Source of the DNA: JBKQWK01 sp052139595
GTDB taxonomy: Bacteria > Actinomycetota > Thermoleophilia > UBA2241
Direction: 5' to 3'
DNA length: 13,049 nt
Assembly: GCA_052139595.1 (NCBI GenBank)
Contig: JBKQWK010000211.1
Span: forward strand, 1 to 13,049
Part shown: positions 6,770-12,845 of the stretch, in pieces
Layout of the letters: each line of letters opens with the position of its first letter
Numbering within the stretch: the stretch's first letter is position 1
The notes under the pieces: model-generated
Databases searched by the model: none
What the model was told of the DNA's origin: nothing
Seen by the model: only the letters and a program-made list of their open reading frames with translations
Position numbers and translations under genes: made by a program

Positions 6770-7798
6770 GTGGCCGAACTGCGCACCGTCAAGCTCTGCC
6801 TGCTCGGCTTCGGCAACGTCGCCCGCCACCTCTGCGCTTTGCTTGCTCGTCAGGAGCAGGCGCTGGCGGCGCGCGGCTTGCGCGTTCTGATCACCGGCGC
6901 CGGCACCCGCCACGGTAGCATCGTCAACCCTGAGGGCGTGCGCCCCGGTCTGCTGCTGGCGCGCAACCTCAACGGCCTGCCGGCGCCCGAGCGACCGGTC
7001 TACGACCTGCTGATCGCCGCCCAGGCCGACATTCTCGTCGAGCTGACGGTCATGGAAGACGATTACGCTCCCAACGCGACCGGCCATATCGAGACTGCCT
7101 TTGCCCTCGGCATGGACGTCGTCACTGCCAACAAGGGCCCCATCGCCTGGAACTGGCCACGCCTGGCCGACTACGCCCGCCTCGCCGGCCGGCGCATCCG
7201 TTTTGAAAGCACGGTCATGGACGGCCTGCCCGTTTTCAGTCTGCTCGAGCGCACGCTCCGCGACTGTCGCCTGCTCGGCTTCGAGGCCATCTTCAACAGC
7301 ACCACCAACGCCATGATCGACGCTATGGCGGCGGGGCAGAGCTTTGCCGACGCCCTGGACCAGACACAGGCGGCCGGCTACGCCGAAGCCGATCCGAGCC
7401 ATGACATCGACGGCTGGGACGCCGCCAGCAAGGCGGCCGCGCTTGCCAATGTCGCTATGGAGGCCGGCATTACCCCCTACGACATTGAGAGACAGAGCCT
7501 GCGCGACATTCCCAGCGAACGGATCGCCGAGGTTCGCGCCGCCGGCAATCGCCTGCGCCTGGTGACGACGGTCTGGCGCGAGCCGGCCGCGGATGGCGCC
7601 AGCGCCGTCCGCGGCCGCATCTGCGCCACCGAACTGACGATCAATCACCCGCTGGCGCCGCTCAGTGGCGAGTCGCTCGGGGCGATCCTGCACACTGACC
7701 TCATGGGCGACGTCTTCGTCGCCGAACTCGGCGCCCTGGTGCCGCAGACCGCCTACGGCGTCTACGCCGATCTGCTTGCCCTGACCGTACCACTCTGA
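6770..7798 (+). CDS. hom: Homoserine dehydrogenase (short form, no ACT domain)
   Basis: Homoserine dehydrogenase reduces aspartate semialdehyde to homoserine with NAD(P)H, the branch point to threonine and methionine. The 342 residues begin with a Rossmann fold: LLGFGNVARHL at 11-21, in which Ala18 replaces the usual third glycine. TANKGP at 119-124 carries the conserved Lys122. ESTVMDGLPVFSL and FNSTTNAMIDAM follow. The catalytic motif EADPSHDIDGWDAASKAA at 206-223 holds Asp217 and Lys221. The protein stops after the catalytic domain, so it lacks the C-terminal ACT domain that gives threonine feedback in longer forms. It begins at GTG 6770, 3 bp after the class V gene, with only a weak ribosome-binding site, which points to coupling. 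No aspartate kinase or threonine gene lies nearby. Confidence 0.9.
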   Translation: MAELRTVKLCLLGFGNVARHLCALLARQEQALAARGLRVLITGAGTRHGSIVNPEGVRPGLLLARNLNGLPAPERPVYDLLIAAQADILVELTVMEDDYAPNATGHIETAFALGMDVVTANKGPIAWNWPRLADYARLAGRRIRFESTVMDGLPVFSLLERTLRDCRLLGFEAIFNSTTNAMIDAMAAGQSFADALDQTQAAGYAEADPSHDIDGWDAASKAAALANVAMEAGITPYDIERQSLRDIPSERIAEVRAAGNRLRLVTTVWREPAADGASAVRGRICATELTINHPLAPLSGESLGAILHTDLMGDVFVAELGALVPQTAYGVYADLLALTVPL

Positions 7799-7823
7799 AA
7801 AGTAAGGCCGTCGGCGCGTCTTC

Positions 7824-7852
7824 TTGACACCCGCGTCAGCCTCGTCTATCCT
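7824..7852 (+). promoter_or_regulatory. Strong sigma-70-type promoter of the Hyf-like operon
   Basis: A perfect TTGACA (7824-7829) is followed by exactly 17 bp and TATCCT (7847-7852, 4 of 6 to TATAAT). It starts 26 bp after the hom stop codon. Transcription would begin near 7859, leaving a leader of about 98 bases before the first ORF. This is the best promoter in the window and sets the membrane-complex operon apart from hom. Confidence 0.7.
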
Positions 7853-7863
7853 CCCGCAACGTC

Positions 7864-7879
7864 GGCGATGGAGTTCGCC
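7864..7879 (+). promoter_or_regulatory. Small hairpin in the 5' leader of the Hyf-like operon
   Basis: GGCGA (7864-7868) pairs with TCGCC (7875-7879) across a 6-base loop, about five bases after the predicted transcript start. A second weak stem, TGCGC (7917-7921) with GCGCA (7930-7934), lies just before the ribosome-binding site. Both are short. They could stabilise the mRNA 5' end or tune translation, but no known riboswitch is recognisable. Confidence 0.25.
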
Positions 7880-7956
7880 CTAACCGCCCTGACCGGCTTA
7901 TGACTCCTGTGCAGGTTGCGCAGCCAAACGCGCACTTGACTACACCAGGAGGCCAA

Positions 7957-8076
7957 ATGTCGGTAGTTAGCCAGATCAGCACCCAGACCGCTGCTTCTGC
8001 CTGCTGGCTGCCCTGCTCTCACCACGGCGAGTGTTCGCTTGCGCTCGCTCTGGCCGCCAAGACGAGGCAGGCATGA
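7957..8076 (+). CDS. 39-residue Cys/His-containing leader ORF before hyfC
   Basis: AGGAGG at 7947-7952, the best Shine-Dalgarno match before any gene here, precedes an ATG by 4 bases and opens a 39-codon frame. Its TGA (8074-8076) overlaps the ATG of the hyfC-like gene as ATGA. The peptide begins MSVVSQISTQTAASA and contains CWLPCSHHGEC at 16-26: three cysteines spaced C-x3-C-x5-C and two histidines. A tail ALALAAKTRQA follows. There is no clear signal peptide or membrane helix. An in-frame ATG at 7900 would add 19 residues but has no ribosome-binding site. I do not recognise a family. It may be a translated leader that couples or regulates hyfC, or a small metal-binding subunit; the Cys/His cluster is suggestive only. 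Confidence 0.5.
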   Translation: MSVVSQISTQTAASACWLPCSHHGECSLALALAAKTRQA

Positions 8077-9038
8077 GTTCGCCAGCGGCGCTTGATCTCA
8101 TGGCCAACCTCTCCCAGGTAGCATTCCTGCTCGTCATTGCGCCGCTCGTCGAGGGCGTTCTGCACCGCCTCGAAGAGCGCATTCAGGGCAAGCACGGACC
8201 GAGCATTTTTCAGGTCTACCGCGACATCTGGAAGCTGCTGCACAAGGACGAGATCGTCTCTGAGCGCACCACGTGGCTGTTCCGCTTCGCCCCCCTGATC
8301 GCCTTCGTCATGCCACTATTCGTGGTCCTCCTGATCCCTGCTCTGACGACCTTTCCGCTCACCTTCGCCTTTATGGGAGACATGGTCGCCGCCGGTTTCT
8401 TTCTCTCCCTGGCCGGCTTCTTTGGCGCCCTGGCGGCGATGGACACTGGCAACCCCTACGGCCCCATCGGCGCCAGCCGCAGCCGCATGGTTGGCTTTCT
8501 TACCGAGCCGGTCTTCATGATGGTCTTCTTCAGCGTGTCGTACGTCGCCAACTCGACGATCCCCTATGTCGTTAACCAGCAATGGGTAGCTCGCGGCTGG
8601 GCGAGCTTTCTCGACCCGACGCATGTGCTCGTCATGGTCGCCTTCTTCTTCTTGATCCTGGCCGACGAGGCGCGCATCCCTGTGGACAGTCCCTCCGGTC
8701 ATTTCGAGCTGGCGATGATCAGCCAGTCGAAGGGACTTGAGTACTCCGGTCGTGGCGCGGCTCTCATGAAGTGGGGATCAGCAATGAAACTGATGGTGCT
8801 GATCTCGATCTTCGTCAACGTGCTCGTCACACCGTTCGGTCTGGCGAGCACGATCAGCGCCCCGACGCTGCTCGCCGCCGCCGGCCTGGTGGCGCTCAAG
8901 ATCTTCGCCTTTCTCATTCTCCTGGCAATCGTCGAGACAAGCCTCGCCAAACTGCGCCTCTTCCGCATTAGCGAGTTTACCGGCGCCGCTTTTGTCATCT
9001 GCCTCTTTGCCATGGCGTTTCGCGTGGCAGTGGCCTGA
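8073..9038 (+). CDS. hyfC: Hydrogenase-4 component C-like membrane subunit (NuoH/HyfC/HycD family)
   Basis: This 321-residue integral membrane protein corresponds to complex I subunit NuoH and to HyfC/HycD of formate hydrogenlyase-type complexes, the subunit that anchors the peripheral arm to the antiporter-like modules. Visible family blocks are EGVLHRLEERIQGKHGPSIF at 27-46, YRDIWKLLHKDEIV at 49-62, GPIGASRSRMVGFLTEP at 130-146, ADEARIPVDSPSGHFELAMI at 197-216 and GLEYSGRGAALMKW at 221-234. About eight hydrophobic helices are seen. The usual HEAM before LEYSG reads SQSK (217-220), so a normally acidic position is Gln218. I chose ATG 8073 because it leaves a normal N-terminus, has GAGGCAGG upstream and overlaps the leader ORF by ATGA; a GTG at 8031 would add 14 unlikely residues. 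The hyfE-like gene follows after 11 bp. Confidence 0.9.
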   Translation: MSSPAALDLMANLSQVAFLLVIAPLVEGVLHRLEERIQGKHGPSIFQVYRDIWKLLHKDEIVSERTTWLFRFAPLIAFVMPLFVVLLIPALTTFPLTFAFMGDMVAAGFFLSLAGFFGALAAMDTGNPYGPIGASRSRMVGFLTEPVFMMVFFSVSYVANSTIPYVVNQQWVARGWASFLDPTHVLVMVAFFFLILADEARIPVDSPSGHFELAMISQSKGLEYSGRGAALMKWGSAMKLMVLISIFVNVLVTPFGLASTISAPTLLAAAGLVALKIFAFLILLAIVETSLAKLRLFRISEFTGAAFVICLFAMAFRVAVA

Positions 9039-9049
9039 GCAGCTTCGCC

Positions 9050-9715
9050 GTGTCCGCAACCATTTCAGCCATCGATGCCTTCCTGGCCATCACGCTGGCG
9101 CTGACCGCTCTCGGCATCGTCATCTCGCGCCAGATGCAGGCCCTTCTGCGGCTCTTCGTCTGGCAGTCGATCTTGCTGGCTGGCTCGGCGGTGGTGCTGG
9201 CGATTGGCCTGCACAGCCGGCACCTCTACTTCGTCGCGGCCATCGCCCTCGTCAGCAAGGCGATCGCCATCCCACTCGTGCTGCGCGGCGCCGCCAGTGG
9301 CCGGATGTACGCTCGTCGCGAGATCGACCAGGTGCTGCCGATTCCCACCGCACTGCTCATCGCCGCCGCTCTGGCGATCATTGGTTGGGCGTTCGTGCGG
9401 CCGGTCGCGGCCGAGCTGGGTAGTGCCTCGCTGACGCTGCATCTCTCGGTCGGCGTCGTCGTGATGCTGCTGGGAGCGTTTACCGTCGTCGTTAGACGAG
9501 AGGCAGTGGCCCAGCTCCTCGGTCTGCTGGTTATGGAGAATGGCGCCTTTTTGGTCGGCATCGCCCTGGTACCCGACCTCAACGCCATCGTTGAGGTCGC
9601 CGCCGCTGTCGACGTGCCGCTCGTGGCACTGGTCATCGGCCTGCTCATCCGCACGATCGAGAAAGAGGTCGGCACCACCAGCGTCGGCCAGTTCGACAAC
9701 CTCAAAGAGGGCTGA
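9050..9715 (+). CDS. hyfE: Hydrogenase-4 component E-like membrane subunit (HyfE)
   Basis: The 221-residue protein is almost entirely hydrophobic, with about six to seven predicted helices, and matches the size and layout of HyfE, whose C-terminal half resembles NuoK. The NuoK-like part includes QLLGLLVMENGAFLVG at 155-170 with Glu163 inside a helix, then IVEVAAAVDVPLVALV at 180-195 with Glu182 and Asp188. These buried acids are typical of the proton path in this family. A hydrophilic loop RGAASGRMYARREIDQ lies at 79-94. The start is GTG 9050, 11 bp after the hyfC-like stop, with only a weak ribosome-binding site. The hyfF-like gene follows after 4 bp. Its role is inferred as part of the ion-translocating membrane arm. 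Confidence 0.85.
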   Translation: MSATISAIDAFLAITLALTALGIVISRQMQALLRLFVWQSILLAGSAVVLAIGLHSRHLYFVAAIALVSKAIAIPLVLRGAASGRMYARREIDQVLPIPTALLIAAALAIIGWAFVRPVAAELGSASLTLHLSVGVVVMLLGAFTVVVRREAVAQLLGLLVMENGAFLVGIALVPDLNAIVEVAAAVDVPLVALVIGLLIRTIEKEVGTTSVGQFDNLKEG

Positions 9716-9719
9716 GGCG

Positions 9720-11168
9720 ATGCTGCTGGCGATCCTCATTCTGCCGCTCGTGGCGGAACTCCTGGTTCTGTCGCCGCCAGGCCGCCGCTGGGCGGCGGCG
9801 ATCACGCTAGCTTCATCGGCAAGCGTGTTCGGCCTGGCCGTTGTAGTGGGCCTGCGCGTTGCCGCCGGCCGGCACGCGAGCGAACTGGGCGGTGCTCTCT
9901 CCGCCGACGGACTATCGGCTTTGTACCTCCTGCTCGTGGCTTTCGTCGGTCTGACAGCCTCGCTCTACTCGTGGGGTTATATTGCCGCCCACCATGGCGA
10001 AGGCAACGTGCCGCTGCATCGCCAGTACTACCCTCTGTTCAATCTCTTCCTGCTCTCACTGCTCGCCGTCCCCCTCTTGAGCGACGTTATTCTGATCTGG
10101 ATCGCCATCGATCTGACAACGCTGTTCTCTGCCTTTCTGGTTGCCTACGACAACAAGCGCAACGTGCTCGAGGCGGCCTGGAAGTACGTTTCGCTGACCA
10201 CCATGGGGGCGATGATTGCCCTGCTCGGCATCTTCATTCTCGTGTACGGCCTGAGCTCGGCCCACCGGCCGTTGCAGTGGCAGTTCTTGACAGCTTTGCC
10301 GGGACACGTGCCGCCGGCGATACTGTTCACCGCTTTTCTCTTCATTCTCGTCGGTTTTGGCGCCAAAGCCGGCCTTGTGCCAATGCACACCTGGCTGCCA
10401 GACGCACACAGTCAGGCGCCGGCGCCGATCTGCGCCCTGCTCTCGGGCGTTGAAACTACGGCGCCGATCTACTTCTTCTTTCGCCTCTTCCCAATGGTCA
10501 CCCAGCTGCGCAGCTCGCTGGCCGCCGCCTGGTTCATCGTGCCCGGACTGGTCTCGGTCGCCGTGGCCGCCCTGCTGCTCATTCAGGTGCGCGACTTCAA
10601 GCGTCTCTTTGCCTTCTCCACCGTCGAGCACATGGGCATTCTCATGGTCGCCTGCGGCTTGGCAACACCGGCGGCCCATCTCGGTGCTGTCTACCAGATG
10701 GCCGGCCATTCGTTGACGAAGTCCTTCTGCTTTTTCGCTGCCGGCCTGGTCGTCCTCAGCACCGGCACGCAGGAGATTGGCGCGGTGCGCGGCCTGATTC
10801 ACCGCTCGCCGGTGGCCGGTTTCGCCCTCCTGTTCGGCGCCCTGGGCATCGCCGGGGCCCCTCCCTTCGCCATTTTCTCGTCGGAGGTTGCGATCGTGCG
10901 CGCCGGCCTGGCCGCGGGTCACTACCTCGCCACGATCCTTCTCGTTCTCTTCATTGTCATCGCGTTCTGCGCCATCCTTTACCACGTGCTGCGCATGTGT
11001 TTTGGCGACGGAGCAGCGTGCCCAACCGGCTCGTCATCGCTGCCGGCCACCAGCGTGACGGCGCTGGCGATAGCCGCGGTTCCCGTCCTCCTGCTCGGCA
11101 TCTGGATCCCGGCGCCGCTCGTGCACCTCGTGCACGCCGCGGCAGCGGCGTTAGGAGGACCGCGATGA
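9720..11168 (+). CDS. hyfF: Hydrogenase-4 component F-like antiporter-family subunit (HyfF)
   Basis: This 482-residue polytopic protein carries the proton-conducting membrane transporter fold (Proton_antipo_M) shared by NuoL/M/N, Mrp and HyfB/D/F. Seen are SWGYIAAHHGEGN at 84-96, SDVILIWIAIDLTTLFSAFL at 121-140, GFGAKAGLVPMHTWLPDAHS at 212-231 with the key Lys216, and QVRDFKRLFAFSTVEHMG at 289-306. The later part has YQMAGHSLTKSFCFFAAG at 325-342 with His330 and Lys334, and AGAPPFAIFSSEV at 378-390 with Glu389. About thirteen to fourteen helices are likely. Two positions stand out: Asp131 where the family normally has Glu, and Glu245 (SGVETTAPI) where a hydrophobic residue is usual. The ATG at 9720, with GAGGGCTGAGG before it, is 4 bp after hyfE. 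An upstream in-frame extension overlapping hyfE is rejected. The stop overlaps a micro-ORF by ATGA. Confidence 0.9.
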   Translation: MLLAILILPLVAELLVLSPPGRRWAAAITLASSASVFGLAVVVGLRVAAGRHASELGGALSADGLSALYLLLVAFVGLTASLYSWGYIAAHHGEGNVPLHRQYYPLFNLFLLSLLAVPLLSDVILIWIAIDLTTLFSAFLVAYDNKRNVLEAAWKYVSLTTMGAMIALLGIFILVYGLSSAHRPLQWQFLTALPGHVPPAILFTAFLFILVGFGAKAGLVPMHTWLPDAHSQAPAPICALLSGVETTAPIYFFFRLFPMVTQLRSSLAAAWFIVPGLVSVAVAALLLIQVRDFKRLFAFSTVEHMGILMVACGLATPAAHLGAVYQMAGHSLTKSFCFFAAGLVVLSTGTQEIGAVRGLIHRSPVAGFALLFGALGIAGAPPFAIFSSEVAIVRAGLAAGHYLATILLVLFIVIAFCAILYHVLRMCFGDGAACPTGSSSLPATSVTALAIAAVPVLLLGIWIPAPLVHLVHAAAAALGGPR

Positions 11169-11221
11169 CAACGCGGTCGACGCCGCTGGCACCGACACCG
11201 CGAGCAGGAGAGTGGCGATGA
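11165..11221 (+). CDS. 18-codon micro-ORF bridging hyfF and hyfG
   Basis: A perfect AGGAGG (11153-11158) sits 6 bases before an ATG that overlaps the hyfF stop as ATGA (11165-11168). The frame reads MTTRSTPLAPTPRAGEWR and ends in a TGA that overlaps the hyfG ATG as ATGA (11218-11221). It therefore fills the gap exactly, linking translation of both large genes. The peptide is basic, Pro/Thr-rich and too short for a fold. It may be a coupling device that keeps ribosomes moving to hyfG, a small regulatory peptide, or the scar of a deleted gene. Whether the peptide is functional is unknown. Confidence 0.45.
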   Translation: MTTRSTPLAPTPRAGEWR

Positions 11222-12795
11222 CTGCCTGGCGCACGGTCATCGAGAGCCGCTGGAGCAACCGGGTTCAGATTACGGCCGGCGAACACGACCGCGAAGCGGT
11301 CGTCGCCGCGCCGGCCGAGCTACTCGTCGAGATATGCCGCGCCCTCGTCCACGACGGTGGGCTCGTGTTTGCTTCGCTGGTCGTCGAGCAGTCGGCGCAG
11401 GTAGCGCAGGACTTCGTTTTGCGCTACCTCTTCGTCGACCCCCTCGCGCACGGCGTTGTCGCTGTCGTCATCTCCAACGACGGCGCAGAAGTCCCCTCCA
11501 TCAGCAGCGTGGTCCACGCCGCCGACTGGCATGAGCGCGAGGTTGAGGACCTGTTTGGCCTGGTCTTTGCCGGCCACCCGGTGCTGGGCGACTTCATCCT
11601 CCACGACGCAACCTGGCCCGAGGCGGTGGGGCCGATGCGCCACGCCTATCAGCGGCTGTCAAAGACGCCTCGTCAAGGGCGTCGCGAAACGTGGCGACCG
11701 CGCACGCTGCTGCACGAACCAGGGGCGCAAGCTCTGCCGATCGGCCCCGTGTTCAGCGACTTTGCCGAATCGATATTGTTCGTGCTCGAAAGTTCCGGCG
11801 AGCAGATCAGACGCTGCCTGGCGCGCCCGTTCTACAAGTACCGCGGCGTGGAAAAGCTGGCTGAACGTCGCTCGCCAGGCGATGTACTGCTGCTGGCCGA
11901 GCGCTTCAGCGGCGGCAGTGCCTTCGCTGACGCGCTGGCGTTCTGTCAAGCGCTGGAAAGCATCGCCGGGGTTGAGATCCCCGCGCGGGCGGCGTGGCTG
12001 CGCGTCCTTTTTGCCGAACTTGAGCGGCTGCGCTCGCACGTGGCAACGATCGCCGGCATATGCGGCGCCACCGCCCTGGTGGTGGCGAAGGCGCAGGCCC
12101 AGGACCTGGAGGAAGAGCTGCTGCGCTTAAGCGCAGAGCTGACCGGCCACCGCTACCTCTTTGGTGTCGCGGTTGCCGGCGGCATCGCTGTCGACATTGC
12201 GCCGCCGGCAGCTATCCACTTGGAACACGAACTCCTGCGCACCGAGCGAGTGCTGGCCAAGCTCGAGAAGGGCCTGCGCTTCTCGTCCAGCTTTCTCGAT
12301 CGTCTCGAGGAGGTGGGTACGGTGTCGATTACGGCGGCCGCCGAGCACGGCGTTGTCGGCCCTGTGGCTCGCGCCTCAGGATCAGCCTACGACCTGCGCA
12401 CGGCACTCCCGTACGCCGCTTACGGCGAGCTTTGCCCGCAGCCGGCGCACGAAGATCAGGGTGACGGCTACGCCCGCCTGCGTGTGTTCTTTGCCGAAGC
12501 CCGTACCGCCCTGGCTCTGATAGCAGCAGCCCTGCGCCAGCTGCCAGCAGGTGCCTTGACGGCCCCGATCGCCTATCGCGCCGGCATTGCCCTCGGGGCC
12601 ACTGAAGCACCCGCCGGCGCCACTTACCACTGGGTTCGCGTCAGCGATGACGGTGTCATCGCTCGCTACCACATTGCCCCTCCCTCGCTCGCCAATCTGC
12701 ACGCCCTGCGCCTCGCTGTAGAAGGGTTCGCCTTTCAGGACTTTCCTATCGTGCTGAGCACCTTCAGCGTGTCGATTGCGGAGAGTGATCGATGA
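11218..12795 (+). CDS. hyfG: HyfG-like NuoC-NuoD fusion without NiFe-site cysteines (Ehr-type)
   Basis: This 525-residue subunit joins a NuoC-like domain (about 1-145, with ADWHEREVEDLFGLVFAGHP at 102-121 and WPEAVGPMR) to a NuoD/NiFe-hydrogenase large-subunit domain (about 165-525). The second keeps RPFYKYRGVEKLAE at 203-216, GPVARASGSAYDLR at 381-394, GDGYARLRVFFAEA and the late IAPPSLANL block. All four metal-binding cysteines are absent. The first pair, expected as RxCGxC at 229-234, reads RFSGGS with Ser231 and Ser234. The second, expected as DPCxxC near the end, reads SVSIAE with Ser519 and Glu522. The conserved histidines of the GPVH...GHF loop are also gone (GPVFSDFAESILF at 176-188). 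A NiFe centre cannot be assembled, so the complex is not a hydrogenase but fits energy-converting hydrogenase-related (Ehr) complexes. ATG 11218 has AGGAG 7 bases upstream; a GTG at 11212 is a poorer start. Confidence 0.88.
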   Translation: MTAWRTVIESRWSNRVQITAGEHDREAVVAAPAELLVEICRALVHDGGLVFASLVVEQSAQVAQDFVLRYLFVDPLAHGVVAVVISNDGAEVPSISSVVHAADWHEREVEDLFGLVFAGHPVLGDFILHDATWPEAVGPMRHAYQRLSKTPRQGRRETWRPRTLLHEPGAQALPIGPVFSDFAESILFVLESSGEQIRRCLARPFYKYRGVEKLAERRSPGDVLLLAERFSGGSAFADALAFCQALESIAGVEIPARAAWLRVLFAELERLRSHVATIAGICGATALVVAKAQAQDLEEELLRLSAELTGHRYLFGVAVAGGIAVDIAPPAAIHLEHELLRTERVLAKLEKGLRFSSSFLDRLEEVGTVSITAAAEHGVVGPVARASGSAYDLRTALPYAAYGELCPQPAHEDQGDGYARLRVFFAEARTALALIAAALRQLPAGALTAPIAYRAGIALGATEAPAGATYHWVRVSDDGVIARYHIAPPSLANLHALRLAVEGFAFQDFPIVLSTFSVSIAESDR

Positions 12796-12845
12796 CCGCG
12801 AGCGAGCGATGGACGAGCTTGAGTCGTGAGCGAGGTGAACGATGA
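12792..12845 (+). CDS. 17-codon micro-ORF bridging hyfG and the ferredoxin-like gene
   Basis: The hyfG stop overlaps an ATG as ATGA (12792-12795), and GGAGAG lies just upstream. The frame reads MTASERWTSLSRERGER and ends in TGA overlapping the next gene's ATG as ATGA (12842-12845). The layout repeats that of the micro-ORF before hyfG: start MT, arginine as last residue, nearly the same length, ATGA at both ends. The peptide is highly charged and not recognised. The same explanations apply: ribosome relay, small peptide or gene scar. The region between also holds two GAGCGA-type repeats that could partly explain it. Confidence 0.4.
   Translation: MTASERWTSLSRERGER

Noticed and set aside
6689..7693. 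Minus-strand open frame of 334 codons opposite hom
   Set aside because: Antisense to a clear homoserine dehydrogenase; no motif of its own.
7906..7915. CCTGTGCAGG palindrome as an operator
   Set aside because: Only 4-bp arms with a 2-base centre; expected by chance and not repeated near the other promoters.
9540..9719. N-terminal extension of hyfF by 60 codons
   Set aside because: It overlaps hyfE entirely out of frame, encodes Ser/Pro/Arg-rich sequence unlike the family, and ATG 9720 has its own ribosome-binding site.
10056..10985. Minus-strand open frame of 309 codons opposite hyfF
   Set aside because: Antisense to conserved membrane helices; its highly charged Glu/Gln/Arg/His-rich sequence is what reversed hydrophobic codons produce.
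11218..12795. Calling the operon an active group 4 NiFe hydrogenase or formate hydrogenlyase
   Set aside because: All four metal-binding cysteines of the large subunit are replaced, and no maturation protease, formate dehydrogenase or hyp gene is in the window.
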